64,000 bases of DNA from Acinetobacter vivianii (GTDB taxonomy: Bacteria; Pseudomonadota; Gammaproteobacteria; Pseudomonadales; Moraxellaceae). Positions 56,016 to 64,000 of this stretch are shown piece after piece. Where the stretch lies: positions 162,278 to 226,277 of the forward strand of contig NZ_BMDR01000007.1 of the NCBI RefSeq assembly GCF_014635885.1, in the 5' to 3' direction. The notes beneath the pieces are model-generated. The model saw only the letters and a list, made by a program, of their open reading frames with translations, was not told the origin of the DNA and made no database searches. Numbering within the stretch: the stretch's first letter is position 1; each line of letters opens with the position of its first letter. The position numbers and the translations under genes were made by a program.

Positions 56016-56114
56016 ATGTCAGTTTTATTATTTCCAGTTGTTGCGTTTGGTTTAGCTGTCGTTGTTGGTCGTATTGGTACAGTCATGTTCCGTGAGCAAG
56101 AGCCACAAGCTTAA
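56016..56114 (+). CDS. 32-residue membrane protein, first of a paralogous pair
   Basis: Only 32 codons, with a strong AGAGGTGG Shine-Dalgarno five nt before ATG. Nearly all of it is one helix (MSVLLFPVVAFGLAVVVGRI), then GTVMFREQEPQA. The core P-V-V-A-F-G-L-A-V-V-V-G-R-I-G-T is mirrored in the next ORF. A longer in-frame reading back to 55887 would run through the promoter. Not recognised from any family I know by name. Confidence 0.75.
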   Translation: MSVLLFPVVAFGLAVVVGRIGTVMFREQEPQA

Positions 56115-56153
56115 AAATTAGATTCTCTTTTGAATGAAGTGAGGTGAGAGATT

Positions 56154-56315
56154 ATGACTTCAACAATTTTGTTGCCAATCATCGCTTTAGGTTTAGCGAT
56201 TAGTGTTGGACGTATGGGTACCATTGTTAAGGATGCAATGCGTGTAGATTTTACAACTGATATGGATGTCGATCATGAACCTACGAATGAAACTCGCAAA
56301 GGCACAGCTGCATAA
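56154..56315 (+). CDS. 53-residue membrane protein, second of the pair
   Basis: 53 codons after a GAGGTGAGAG Shine-Dalgarno. The helix TSTILLPIIALGLAISVGRM followed by GTIVKDAMR parallels the first protein; an acidic tail (DFTTDMDVDHEP) is added. Lies 39 nt after the first ORF and both are closed by the terminator at 56340. Function unknown. Confidence 0.75.
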   Translation: MTSTILLPIIALGLAISVGRMGTIVKDAMRVDFTTDMDVDHEPTNETRKGTAA

Positions 56316-56339
56316 TACCAATTGCGATGGTCTAACTTA

Positions 56340-56376
56340 AAAAGCCCTGTACATGAATGACAGGGCTTTTTTATTT
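56340..56376. terminator. Terminator after the small-protein pair
   Basis: Arms AAAGCCCTGT / ACAGGGCTTT with a 9-nt loop, then TTTTTATTTT; the A-run on the left lets it also end the convergent gene. Confidence 0.92.
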
Positions 56377-56895
56377 TCTCAGAATAATATTGGGAATTTT
56401 CTTGAAAAAAATATCGCGTGCGATATCTCCTTGCTGTTCGATGTTGTAGCTGGAAAAGGCTTTATTGGGTTTGAATTGATATTGATAAGGATCGTAGTGC
56501 TTGAAACTGAGATAATAAGCCAATTGAAGAATTGCACCTTTGATAATCACATTGGTGCGTTGCTGAAACTGTAAAATATGGGCAAGCTCATGGATAAAAA
56601 TCCCTTGTAAGGGAAGAGAGCACTTTGAATAATCAGCACTAAAATATTTTTGATGCACAAATAAGTTGCCATTCGGCGCCATAAAAATATTTACGGGTTG
56701 CCAAGGTAAATAGGGGATATTAAAAATTTTGATCTGTGCATAATTAATTAGGTCGCCAAAGACTGGGCGTGCAATTTCAATCTCGCCAGAGGTTAAGCCG
56801 CGATAGTTGAACTGATTCATTTTGAGACAAACGATTAAGTTAGCAATGAACCGGTTTTTTAATTGTTGTATAGGCTGTTGAAGTGCTTTGATCAT
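56371..56895 (-). CDS. Hypothetical protein with HELAH zinc-metallopeptidase-like motif
   Basis: About 174 aa. The motif GIFIHELAHILQFQQR near residue 100 fits the HExxH site of minor metallopeptidases and of DUF4157-like proteins. EQQGDIARDIF later could supply a third ligand Glu. No signal peptide. Start unclear: ATG 56895 chosen; a TTG at 56916 is possible. Substrate unknown. Confidence 0.6.
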   Translation of the reverse strand: MIKALQQPIQQLKNRFIANLIVCLKMNQFNYRGLTSGEIEIARPVFGDLINYAQIKIFNIPYLPWQPVNIFMAPNGNLFVHQKYFSADYSKCSLPLQGIFIHELAHILQFQQRTNVIIKGAILQLAYYLSFKHYDPYQYQFKPNKAFSSYNIEQQGDIARDIFFKKIPNIILRK

Positions 56896-56936
56896 CTGAC
56901 ATTCAAGTGTGAACAAAATGATGGTATTTATTCTAG

Positions 56937-56967
56937 AATAAAAAAACCTCAGTTAGAACTGAGGTTT
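56937..56967 (-). terminator. Terminator built from the last hemJ codons
   Basis: Minus strand: AAAACCTCAGTT / AACTGAGGTTTT with a short loop, then TTTTA. The left arm is the final codons of hemJ and the stop TAA lies at the loop edge. Confidence 0.88.
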
Positions 56968-57405
56968 TACGACAACGAGAATAACCACCGCAAATAAGAT
57001 CAAGGTTGGCATTTCATTAAAGAAGCGCCAGAACTTATGTGTTTTGTAGTGGGCATTGCCAATGAGCTTTTTACGGTAATAACCACACACTAGGTGATAA
57101 ATCACCAAAAGACCGACCAGACCGACCTTGAGATAAAACCATAAGGCTTCATGATAATGTCGGGTTGCATCACCCCAGTCGACCAGAAAGTGGGCTGTAA
57201 TTAATGTGGCAATCATAGACGGCCACATGATCCCGCGATATAACTTACGTTCCATGACTTCAAAGCGTTGATGACTAACGGCATCTTCGCTCATGGCATG
57301 GTAGACATAAAGGCGTGGTAAGTAGAACAATGCAGCGAACCAGCAAACCACGGCAATAATATGTAATGCTTTTACCCACAAGAAAGCATCAGAAGGTGCA
57401 TCCAT
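56953..57405 (-). CDS. hemJ: Protoporphyrinogen IX oxidase, HemJ type
   Basis: 150 aa, four membrane helices. WVKALHIIAVVCWFAALFYLPRLYVYH with the conserved His, RGIMWPSM, LKVGLVGLLVIYH and the FRFFNE-like motif (here WRFFNEMPTL) match HemJ, the oxygen-independent-looking protoporphyrinogen oxidase reported in Acinetobacter and cyanobacteria. 21 nt after fabB. Confidence 0.92.
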   Translation of the reverse strand: MDAPSDAFLWVKALHIIAVVCWFAALFYLPRLYVYHAMSEDAVSHQRFEVMERKLYRGIMWPSMIATLITAHFLVDWGDATRHYHEALWFYLKVGLVGLLVIYHLVCGYYRKKLIGNAHYKTHKFWRFFNEMPTLILFAVVILVVVKPQF

Positions 57406-57408
57406 CGA

Positions 57409-57427
57409 TAATCCTACTAAGTAGGAT
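57409..57427. repeat. Palindrome between fabB and hemJ
   Basis: AATCCTAC-N-GTAGGATT style hairpin starting at the fabB stop. The downstream arm contains the AGGA that serves as hemJ Shine-Dalgarno on the minus strand. Confidence 0.55.
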
Positions 57428-58656
57428 TATGCATCCCACTTCTTGAAAATAAGGCAGGCGTTAACACCGCCAAAACCAAAACTGTTACTCATTACAGTAT
57501 TCAGTTTTGCATCACGTTTTTCAAGTACAATATCGAAACCTTGTGCGCCTTCATCAAGCTCAGTCACGTTGATGTTTGGTGCAATAAAGTCATTTTGCAT
57601 CATCAATACAGAATAAATCGCTTCCTGAACGCCAGCAGCACCTAAGCTGTGACCAGTCATTGATTTAGTTGAACTGAGTGGAGGAACCTGACCTTCACCA
57701 AATGCGCGTTCCATTGCTTTAAGCTCGGTTACGTCACCCGCTGGTGTTGAAGTACCATGTGTGTTGACATAGTCAATTTGCTCTACACCATGCTGTTTTG
57801 CTTCATCCAATGCCATGATGATACAACGTGTTGCACCTTCACCACTTGGTGCAACCATGTCAGCACCATCACTATTTGCTGCGTAGCCAATGACTTCAGC
57901 GAGGATGTTCGCGCCACGTGCTTGTGCATGTTCAAGTGATTCAAGTACAACGAAACCACCGCCACCAGCAATCACAAAACCGTCACGGTCTTTTGAATAT
58001 GGGCGTGAAGCAGTTTCTGGTGTGTCATTATATTTTGAACATAATGCACCCATCGCATCAAACAATAAGCTTTGTGACCAGTGATCTTCTTCACCACCAC
58101 CAGCAAGCATCAAATCCTGTTTACCCAATTGAATCAGGTTATAAGCATAACCAATTGCATCGGCAGAAGTTGCACATGCACTGGTAATCGAATGGGCCAC
58201 ACCTTGCAATTTAAATGCAACACCTACGTTTGCAGTAATGGTGTTTGACATGTTACGTGGCACGAAGAAAGGACCGATTTTACGCGCACCTTTTTCTTCT
58301 AGCAGTTTGATCATTTCTGCAACAGATGCAGTCGAGTTACCACCTGAACCGCCAGCAATACCGTAACGTGGATTGTTTGCCAAATCTTCTTGTTTCAGTC
58401 CAGCATGTTCAACGGCTGCAACAGCTGCATTGTATGCATACATCGCACAAACGCCCATAAAGCGTTTCAGTTTACGATCAATGCCATCAAAATCCTGTTC
58501 AGCTGCAGCGCTAACATGGCTCTTGAAATTCAGTTCTGCATAAGTTGGGTTTAAACGTGTGCCTGAGATTCCATTTTTTAAAGAATGAGTGACCTCTTCT
58601 AAAGAGTTACCGATACATGAGTTAATGCCCATACCAGTGATTACAACACGTTTCAT
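57427..58656 (-). CDS. fabB: 3-oxoacyl-ACP synthase I (FabB type)
   Basis: 409-aa condensing enzyme. Catalytic Cys in SITSACATSADAIGYA near residue 163, His in NTHGTSTPAGD and in KSMTGHSLGAAG, and SNSFGFGGVNACL at the C-terminus. The FabB form is favoured by MKRVVITGMGINSCIGN and by length. Elongates saturated and unsaturated acyl chains with FabD, FabG and AcpP from elsewhere in the window. Confidence 0.94.
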   Translation of the reverse strand: MKRVVITGMGINSCIGNSLEEVTHSLKNGISGTRLNPTYAELNFKSHVSAAAEQDFDGIDRKLKRFMGVCAMYAYNAAVAAVEHAGLKQEDLANNPRYGIAGGSGGNSTASVAEMIKLLEEKGARKIGPFFVPRNMSNTITANVGVAFKLQGVAHSITSACATSADAIGYAYNLIQLGKQDLMLAGGGEEDHWSQSLLFDAMGALCSKYNDTPETASRPYSKDRDGFVIAGGGGFVVLESLEHAQARGANILAEVIGYAANSDGADMVAPSGEGATRCIIMALDEAKQHGVEQIDYVNTHGTSTPAGDVTELKAMERAFGEGQVPPLSSTKSMTGHSLGAAGVQEAIYSVLMMQNDFIAPNINVTELDEGAQGFDIVLEKRDAKLNTVMSNSFGFGGVNACLIFKKWDA

Positions 58657-58946
58657 TTACAGATCCCTTTTATGGTAATACTTAAGCCCTGTGCATCTCG
58701 CTATGAATACAAATCAGGAGAAAATAACGATTAAAATGGCTTATGAGTGAATGACACCATGATAGCAGAAAGGTTTTTTATTTCTTATGGCAAATTTTAT
58801 GCCTATTTCCAGTTGTGTAAATATTCGTAAATATTGCACTTATGGTGACGAAACGTAATGAAAGTACACACATAAAAGTTGAGATAAATCTGCATTCAAC
58901 CTAGTATTTACCTAGAAATGCACACATTACACAACAGAGGTACTTG
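58657..58946. promoter_or_regulatory. Divergent fabB / EcsC-gene control region
   Basis: 290 bp. Contains GTAAATATT twice at a 10-nt period (58817 and 58827) and ACCTAG twice at an 11-nt period (58899 and 58910). Helical phasing hints at operators; no regulator family is assigned and no clear -35/-10 was chosen. Confidence 0.45.
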
Positions 58947-60296
58947 ATGACAAAATCTAAAAACAAGCAATCTTCAGGTTTATTTGCACAAGCCTTTGGA
59001 GTGGCTAAAAAGCTCAGTTCAGAATTACAAAAACTGCAAGTGGCGCCAATCACCTCTGGGGCCGATCTTGCAAATTCATCTCATACAATAGAAGGAAAAG
59101 CGCGTTTTAAAAGTCCATTTGAAGTGGAAAAATACGAAAGTCCGCAACAAATGTTACGTCAGCAATTCCCGAAACTTTCACATCAGTTCCTCGGTCGTCA
59201 TTACACACGCGTGAACAGTATTGCGTCTTTTGTGTCTCCTGATTTAGGTGAAAAAGCATCTGACTATTTATTCCAATGGTTGAATGAGTTTAGTTCGAAT
59301 AGTTCCCTGACAGAGAAAATCCTTGAAGAAGCAGGGGTGAAGGACATTATGGAACTCACTAAAGATACAGGTCGTTCGCAACGTTTGAGTCAGGCGCTTA
59401 TTGAACAAAATAAATTGTTGGCAGCTGTTCAGGGCGCTGTGACAGGTGCAACAGGTGTCTGGGGCGCGGCTATTGATATTCCTGCATCGATTGTTTTGAC
59501 CTTGCGAACTATTTATCAGACTGGGCGTTCACACGGCTTTGATTTGTCAGAAGAGAATGATCAAGAGATTGTTGCTTTCATTTTTAAAGAGATTGATTTA
59601 AGTCTGGTTGCTGAAAAACAAACCTTGTTGGTTGCATTAAAAGCCTTGAAATCGATGTTGGAAACGCATGACCTACAACAGTTCCAACAATTGCTTGGAT
59701 CAAATAATGATTTTGATTTAGTCAAAAAATGGCTGGTAGATGAACAAGGACAGTTTAAGTTTGGATGGTTAAACCGTGTTCCTCAGGTGTCCGTGGTGGG
59801 TAAGTTAACCCCAGTTGCTGGCGCTGCTTTAAGTGGTTTTTATAGCTGGCGATTGCTGGAAGATGTCGGACATAAATCACAATCTATTTTTGGTGCGGCA
59901 CGTTTCTATTTAAATGAACATCCGAACGAAAATATTTCTCCATTAGATGCCTACTATAAAGCGGAAGCTTTATTGAAAAAAGCGACGCCGCGTTTATTGA
60001 ATGCAACCGAGGAAGAGGCTAAGCAAGGTTTAACTTCTGAGACATCAAAAAATGATGTGATTACCAATGTTTCGATTCAGGCCAAAGATACAGACGCGCC
60101 CAAAACACCAGTGGATGAAAAAGTAGAAGAGGGAATTCAACAACTTGCAGAACAGCATGTAGTTGAACATGAACATACGGAACAGCAACCCGCGTTGAAG
60201 GCAGAGCAAGACGAGATATTTGACGAGAGCGAAACAGAACTCACGACTGAACAGAAATCAATTGATGTAGAACCTGCTTCAACAAAACATAGCTAA
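58947..60296 (+). CDS. EcsC-family protein
   Basis: 449 aa. The EcsC domain is recognisable by GAVTGATGVWGAAIDIPASI, VLTLRTIYQTGRSHGFDL and PVAGAALSGFYSWRLLEDVG, with glycine-rich hydrophobic helices that may insert in the membrane. An N-terminal basic stretch and a 90-residue acidic, disordered-looking tail flank it. ATG at 58947 with AGAGG upstream; TTG at 58944 adjoins it. The function of bacterial EcsC proteins outside Bacillus is unknown. Confidence 0.85.
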   Translation: MTKSKNKQSSGLFAQAFGVAKKLSSELQKLQVAPITSGADLANSSHTIEGKARFKSPFEVEKYESPQQMLRQQFPKLSHQFLGRHYTRVNSIASFVSPDLGEKASDYLFQWLNEFSSNSSLTEKILEEAGVKDIMELTKDTGRSQRLSQALIEQNKLLAAVQGAVTGATGVWGAAIDIPASIVLTLRTIYQTGRSHGFDLSEENDQEIVAFIFKEIDLSLVAEKQTLLVALKALKSMLETHDLQQFQQLLGSNNDFDLVKKWLVDEQGQFKFGWLNRVPQVSVVGKLTPVAGAALSGFYSWRLLEDVGHKSQSIFGAARFYLNEHPNENISPLDAYYKAEALLKKATPRLLNATEEEAKQGLTSETSKNDVITNVSIQAKDTDAPKTPVDEKVEEGIQQLAEQHVVEHEHTEQQPALKAEQDEIFDESETELTTEQKSIDVEPASTKHS

Positions 60297-60340
60297 TTAT
60301 GGTGTGATGTTCTAGACATCAAAACACAACAAACCCAAGA

Positions 60341-60373
60341 AATGGTCAGCACTTACAATGTTGACCATTTTTA
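60341..60373 (+). terminator. Terminator after the EcsC gene
   Basis: Arms AATGGTCAGCA / TGTTGACCATT (one G-T pair), loop CTTACAA, then TTTTTA. The right arm also supplies the -35 of the next promoter. Confidence 0.85.
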
Positions 60374-60389
60374 CTTCTTAGCTTACAAT
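60361..60389 (+). promoter_or_regulatory. Promoter of the str operon
   Basis: TTGACC (60361-60366), 17 nt, TACAAT (60384-60389). It lies within and after the preceding terminator and about 65 nt ahead of rpsL. Confidence 0.75.
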
Positions 60390-60454
60390 TATGTGCCCTT
60401 AAAAAGAGGTTCTTTTCTTTTTTTAAGGTTGTTTAATAACGGGAGAATTGCCAA

Positions 60455-60829
60455 ATGGCAACAACAAATCAGTTGATCCGTAAGGGTCGTACGACTTTGA
60501 TTGAAAAATCAAAAGTTCCTGCGTTGAAGGCTTGTCCACAACGTCGTGGTGTATGTACACGTGTTTATACTACTACACCTAAAAAACCTAACTCAGCAAT
60601 GCGTAAGGTTTGCCGTGTTCGCTTAACTTCAGGTTTTGAAGTATCTAGCTACATCGGTGGTGAAGGTCATAACCTACAAGAGCACAGTGTTGTTCTTATC
60701 CGTGGTGGTCGTGTTAAAGACTTACCAGGTGTACGTTACCATACCGTTCGTGGTTCTTTAGACTGTGCTGGCGTTAAAGATCGTAACCAGTCACGTTCTA
60801 AATATGGTGCTAAGCGTCCTAAGAAGTAA
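60455..60829 (+). CDS. rpsL: 30S ribosomal protein S12
   Basis: 124 aa. [37 protein letters not shown] with the streptomycin-region lysine (the wild-type K43 context) and a [17 protein letters not shown] segment with the second resistance lysine. No known resistance substitution is visible at PKKPNS or at the K88 position. Confidence 0.98.
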   Translation: MATTNQLIRKGRTTLIEKSKVPALKACPQRRGVCTRVYTTTPKKPNSAMRKVCRVRLTSGFEVSSYIGGEGHNLQEHSVVLIRGGRVKDLPGVRYHTVRGSLDCAGVKDRNQSRSKYGAKRPKK

Positions 60830-60989
60830 TTCTAGGAAACTAGCCCAAGCATTCCTTTAGCGTTTCGCTTGTTTGAATTCTTCATAGATTTGTAATTCAA
60901 GCGACGTATAGTAAGGCCAGCGTCGTGTACATGACACTTGTACAAACTGCTGGATTATCCTGAAGTGTCATATTATTAGGTGTATTAAA
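60830..60989 (+). promoter_or_regulatory. S12-S7 intercistronic leader with inverted repeats
   Basis: 160 nt between rpsL and rpsG with an 8-bp inverted repeat ATGACACT (60931-60938) / AGTGTCAT (60964-60971) just upstream of the rpsG ribosome site, and a weaker GAATT/AATTC structure before it. In E. coli the S12-S7 gap is the S7 autoregulatory site; a similar role here is inferred. Confidence 0.5.
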
Positions 60990-61460
60990 ATGCCAAGACG
61001 TCGCGTAGTCGCTGCTCGTGAGATCCTTCCAGATCCAAAATTTAGCAGCCAAACAATCGCTAAATTCATGAACCACGTAATGCAAGATGGTAAAAAATCT
61101 ATTGCTGAAAGTATCGTTTACGGTGCTTTAGACCGCGTTCAAGAAAAAAACAAAGTAGACCCAGTTGAATTTTTCGAGACTACTCTTGAAAAAGTTCGTC
61201 CTATGGTTGAAGTAAAAGCACGCCGTGTTGGTGGTGCTACTTATCAAGTACCTATGGAAGTACGCCCATCCCGTCGTACTGCTCTAGCTATGCGTTGGTT
61301 AGTAGATGCTGCTGCTAAGCGTTCTGAAAAAACGATGGCTTTACGTCTTGCTGGTGAGTTGCTTGATGCAGCTGAAGGTAAAGGTGCAGCGATCAAAAAA
61401 CGTGAAGACGTGCATCGTATGGCTGAAGCCAACAAAGCCTTCTCTCACTACCGTTTCTAA
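60990..61460 (+). CDS. rpsG: 30S ribosomal protein S7
   Basis: 156 aa. [40 protein letters not shown] and [15 protein letters not shown] are standard. The gap from rpsL is 160 nt. Confidence 0.98.
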   Translation: MPRRRVVAAREILPDPKFSSQTIAKFMNHVMQDGKKSIAESIVYGALDRVQEKNKVDPVEFFETTLEKVRPMVEVKARRVGGATYQVPMEVRPSRRTALAMRWLVDAAAKRSEKTMALRLAGELLDAAEGKGAAIKKREDVHRMAEANKAFSHYRF

Positions 61461-61494
61461 GCGGATAAAACAGTCCCTAATCAGGAGAATATTC

Positions 61495-61557
61495 ATGCGT
61501 ACTGCAGCTCGATTCAACATCGCTCTCTATCAAAGTGGAGGCTTTGCGGGTATTTAA
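61495..61557 (+). CDS. 20-codon ORF between rpsG and fusA
   Basis: ATG to TAA encodes MRTAARFNIALYQSGGFAGI. A textbook CAGGAG lies seven nt upstream of the ATG, stronger than many genes in the window. It sits 34 nt after rpsG and 80 nt before fusA, and is followed by a palindrome at 61580. A leader peptide or a conserved microprotein is possible; no homologue known to me. Confidence 0.45.
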   Translation: MRTAARFNIALYQSGGFAGI

Positions 61558-61579
61558 GTTGCCTGCTTGGATATTCGTG

Positions 61580-61600
61580 CGCATCAATTTAATTGATGCG
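61580..61600 (+). repeat. Palindrome in the fusA leader
   Basis: CGCATCAATT-T-AATTGATGCG, followed 5 nt later by TTTT. A weak attenuator or an RNA processing site is possible. Confidence 0.55.
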
Positions 61601-61637
61601 TCCTGTTTTAAATATAACATTTAGGAATGTAGACATC

Positions 61638-63776
61638 ATGGCTCGCCAAACCCCAATTAGTAACTACCGTAACATCGGTATTTCTGCGCACATTGACGCA
61701 GGTAAAACAACTACAACAGAACGTATTTTGTTCTACACAGGTGTATCTCACAAAATTGGTGAAGTACACGACGGTGCAGCAACAATGGACTGGATGGAAC
61801 AAGAGCAAGAGCGTGGTATTACAATTACCTCTGCTGCTACAACTTGTTTCTGGTCTGGTATGGCTAACCAATTCCAACAACACCGTATCAACGTAATTGA
61901 TACACCGGGACACGTAGACTTCACAATCGAAGTTGAACGTTCTATGCGTGTTCTTGACGGTGCGTGCATGGTTTACTGTGCAGTTGGTGGCGTACAACCT
62001 CAGTCTGAAACTGTATGGCGTCAGGCAAACAAATATAAAGTGCCTCGTTTAGCATTCGTGAACAAGATGGACCGTACTGGTGCAAACTTCTTCCGTGCTG
62101 TTGAGCAAGTTAAAACTCGTTTAGGCGGTAATCCTGTACCTATCGTTGTGCCAATTGGTGCAGAAGATACATTTACAGGTGTAGTTGACCTCATCGAAAT
62201 GAAAGCGATTATCTGGGATGAAGCATCTCAAGGTATGAAGTTCGAATACGGTGAAATTCCTGCTGACCTCGTTGATACTTCAAACGAATGGCGTACTAAG
62301 ATGGTTGAAGCTGCGGCTGAAGCATCTGAAGAGTTAATGGACAAGTACCTAGAAGAAGGCGATCTTTCTAAAGAAGAAATCATCGCTGGTTTACGTGCTC
62401 GTACATTAGCATCTGAAATTCAAGTTATGCTTTGTGGTTCTGCGTTCAAGAACAAAGGTGTTCAACGTATGTTGGATGCTGTAATTCAATTCTTGCCTTC
62501 TCCTACAGAAGTTAAAGCAATTGAAGGTATCCTTGACGACAAAGACGAAACTAAAGCGTCTCGTGAAGCATCTGACGAAGCTCCGTTCTCTGCGCTTGCG
62601 TTCAAAATCATGAACGATAAGTTCGTAGGTAACTTAACATTCGTACGTGTTTACTCTGGTGTTCTTAAACAAGGTGATCCGGTTTATAACCCAGTTAAAT
62701 CTAAGCGTGAACGTATCGGTCGTATCGTGCAAATGCATGCGAACGAACGTCAAGATCTTGATGAAATCCGTGCAGGTGATATCGCAGCGTGTGTAGGTCT
62801 TAAAGACGTTACTACTGGTGATACATTATGTGATGAGAAAAACATCATTACACTTGAGCGTATGGAATTCCCAGAGCCAGTAATTTCATTGGCTGTTGAA
62901 CCAAAAACTAAAGCTGACCAAGAAAAAATGTCTATCGCTTTAGGTCGTTTGGCTAAAGAAGATCCATCGTTCCGCGTTCGTACTGACGAAGAATCTGGTC
63001 AAACAATTATTGCTGGTATGGGTGAGCTTCACCTTGACATCATCGTTGACCGTATGAAGCGTGAATTCAGCGTTGAAGCGAACATTGGTAAACCAATGGT
63101 TGCTTACCGTGAAACCATCAAGAAGTCTGTTGAACAAGAAGGTAAATTTGTTCGTCAAACAGGTGGTAAAGGTAAATTCGGTCATGTATATGTTCGTTTA
63201 GAGCCTATGGATGTTGAAGAAGCTGGTAAAGAATACGAATTCGCTGAAGAAGTTGTCGGCGGTACTGTACCTAAAGAATTCTTTGGTGCGGTTGACAAAG
63301 GTATTCAAGAACGTATGAAGAATGGTGTATTGGCTGGTTACCCTGTTGTGGGTATCAAAGCGACATTATTCGACGGTTCTTACCACGATGTCGACTCTGA
63401 TGAATTGTCGTTCAAAATGGCAGGTTCATACGCTTTCCGTGACGGTTTCATGAAAGCAGATCCTATCCTTCTTGAACCAATCATGAAAGTTGAAGTAGAA
63501 ACTCCAGAAGACTACATGGGCGATATCATGGGTGACTTAAACCGTCGTCGTGGTATGGTTCAAGGTATGGACGATCTTCCTGGCGGAACTAAAGCTATTA
63601 AAGCTGAAGTACCACTTGCTGAGATGTTTGGTTACGCGACTCAAATGCGTTCTATGTCTCAAGGTCGTGCGACTTACTCTATGGAATTCGCTAAATACGC
63701 TGAAACTCCACGTAACGTTGCGGAAGGCATCATCGCTAAGTTCCAAGCTGGCGGTAAAAAAGGTGACGACGAGTAA
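61638..63776 (+). CDS. fusA: Elongation factor G
   Basis: 712 aa translocation GTPase. [20 protein letters not shown] (G1), the RGITI switch I region, DTPGHVDF (G3) and NKMDRTGA (G4) are intact, with domains II-V to the normal C-terminus. ATG at 61638 ([15 protein letters not shown]); an in-frame ATG at 61593 would add 15 residues from the palindromic leader and is rejected. Confidence 0.98.
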   Translation: MARQTPISNYRNIGISAHIDAGKTTTTERILFYTGVSHKIGEVHDGAATMDWMEQEQERGITITSAATTCFWSGMANQFQQHRINVIDTPGHVDFTIEVERSMRVLDGACMVYCAVGGVQPQSETVWRQANKYKVPRLAFVNKMDRTGANFFRAVEQVKTRLGGNPVPIVVPIGAEDTFTGVVDLIEMKAIIWDEASQGMKFEYGEIPADLVDTSNEWRTKMVEAAAEASEELMDKYLEEGDLSKEEIIAGLRARTLASEIQVMLCGSAFKNKGVQRMLDAVIQFLPSPTEVKAIEGILDDKDETKASREASDEAPFSALAFKIMNDKFVGNLTFVRVYSGVLKQGDPVYNPVKSKRERIGRIVQMHANERQDLDEIRAGDIAACVGLKDVTTGDTLCDEKNIITLERMEFPEPVISLAVEPKTKADQEKMSIALGRLAKEDPSFRVRTDEESGQTIIAGMGELHLDIIVDRMKREFSVEANIGKPMVAYRETIKKSVEQEGKFVRQTGGKGKFGHVYVRLEPMDVEEAGKEYEFAEEVVGGTVPKEFFGAVDKGIQERMKNGVLAGYPVVGIKATLFDGSYHDVDSDELSFKMAGSYAFRDGFMKADPILLEPIMKVEVETPEDYMGDIMGDLNRRRGMVQGMDDLPGGTKAIKAEVPLAEMFGYATQMRSMSQGRATYSMEFAKYAETPRNVAEGIIAKFQAGGKKGDDE

Positions 63777-63823
63777 TCTTTCGATTACTATATTACCCAA
63801 CTAAAATTTAGTTAAAAACCAAG

Positions 63824-63848
63824 TGCTCATGGGCGACCCTCATGAGCA
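63824..63848 (+). repeat. Hairpin between fusA and tuf
   Basis: Arms TGCTCATG / CATGAGCA with a 9-nt loop, 20 nt before the tuf ATG. No U-tract. A second palindrome AACTAAA-A-TTTAGTT lies at 63799-63813. Confidence 0.5.
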
Positions 63849-63868
63849 GTTTATAAAGGAAGATCATC

Positions 63869-64000
63869 ATGGCTAAAGCCAAGTTTGAACGTAATAAACC
63901 ACACGTAAACGTGGGTACAATTGGTCACGTTGACCATGGTAAAACAACTTTAACTGCTGCGATTGCAACGATCTGTGCAAAAACTTACGGCGGTGAAGCT
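63869..64000 (+). CDS. tuf: Elongation factor Tu, 5' part
   Basis: 44 codons visible, then the window ends. [20 protein letters not shown] and [13 protein letters not shown] with the GTP-binding G1 loop are unmistakable. Ribosome site AAAGGA nine nt upstream. Fourth gene of the str operon. Acinetobacter usually has two tuf copies; which one this is follows from its place after fusA. Confidence 0.97.

Noticed and set aside
60455..60829. Streptomycin-resistance substitution in rpsL
   Set aside because: Lysines in the two resistance regions are the wild-type residues.

Overview
The window is chromosomal DNA of a gammaproteobacterium, very probably an Acinetobacter (Moraxellaceae). The evidence is the AT-leaning base composition, the bioAFCD cassette, the hemA / TPR protein-lolB-ispE-tRNA-Gln-prs-rplY-pth neighbourhood, HemJ in place of HemG/HemY, and the many short palindromic intergenic repeats. 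Assignments come from reading the translated sequence and recalling family motifs; no database search was run. No prophage, insertion sequence, CRISPR array or rRNA operon was seen.

Layout. 1-4.2 kb: a biotin operon (bioA-bioF-bioC-bioD) bracketed by look-alike hairpins, then one secreted protein of unknown function. 4.9-20.4 kb: a trans-envelope uptake locus. On the minus strand are a large TonB-dependent receptor and tonB-exbB-exbD-exbD. Divergently, across an AT-rich 646-bp gap, is a plus-strand operon of two paralogous peptide-binding proteins, a secreted M3 metallopeptidase, two permeases and a fused double ATPase. 20.5-25.7 kb: rluB-scpB-scpA, an acetyltransferase, two tiny ORFs, a YciO/Sua5 protein and the EF-P hydroxylase epmC. 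25.8-29.6 kb: yceD-rpmF, then fabD-fabG-acpP and kbp. 29.6-38.2 kb: thiD, a HAD phosphatase, ribB with an FMN riboswitch, two uncharacterised ORFs, a cNMP-patatin protein, panD, pth, rplY and prs. 38.3-41.9 kb: four identical tRNA-Gln(TTG) genes, ispE, lolB and a TPR protein. 41.9-50.8 kb: hemA, dnaG, bamD, rluD, pgeF, a flavodoxin-fold protein, smpB, coaD, a ferredoxin and rnpB. 50.8-52.7 kb: two tRNA-Met cassettes flanking an Lrp-type regulator and an RhtA-like exporter. 52.8-60.3 kb: an uncharacterised protein overlapping nadE, two tiny paralogous membrane proteins, a HELAH-motif protein, hemJ, fabB and an EcsC-family protein. 60.4-64 kb: the str operon rpsL-rpsG-(20-codon ORF)-fusA-tuf, with tuf cut by the window edge.

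How the genes fit together. Most of the window is housekeeping: cofactors (biotin, NAD, CoA/pantothenate, riboflavin, thiamine, heme), fatty acids, envelope biogenesis and translation. The accessory part is the TonB/ABC locus. I infer that it carries a peptide-like ligand across the outer membrane, trims it in the periplasm and imports it to the cytoplasm. Other items that deserve attention are the tandem small membrane proteins at 56.0-56.3 kb with their own promoter and terminator, the 20-codon ORF before fusA, a BamD with a repeated C-terminal motif, the tRNA-Gln array whose first gene overlaps the ispE stop codon, and the duplicated promoter-tRNA-Met-terminator units.
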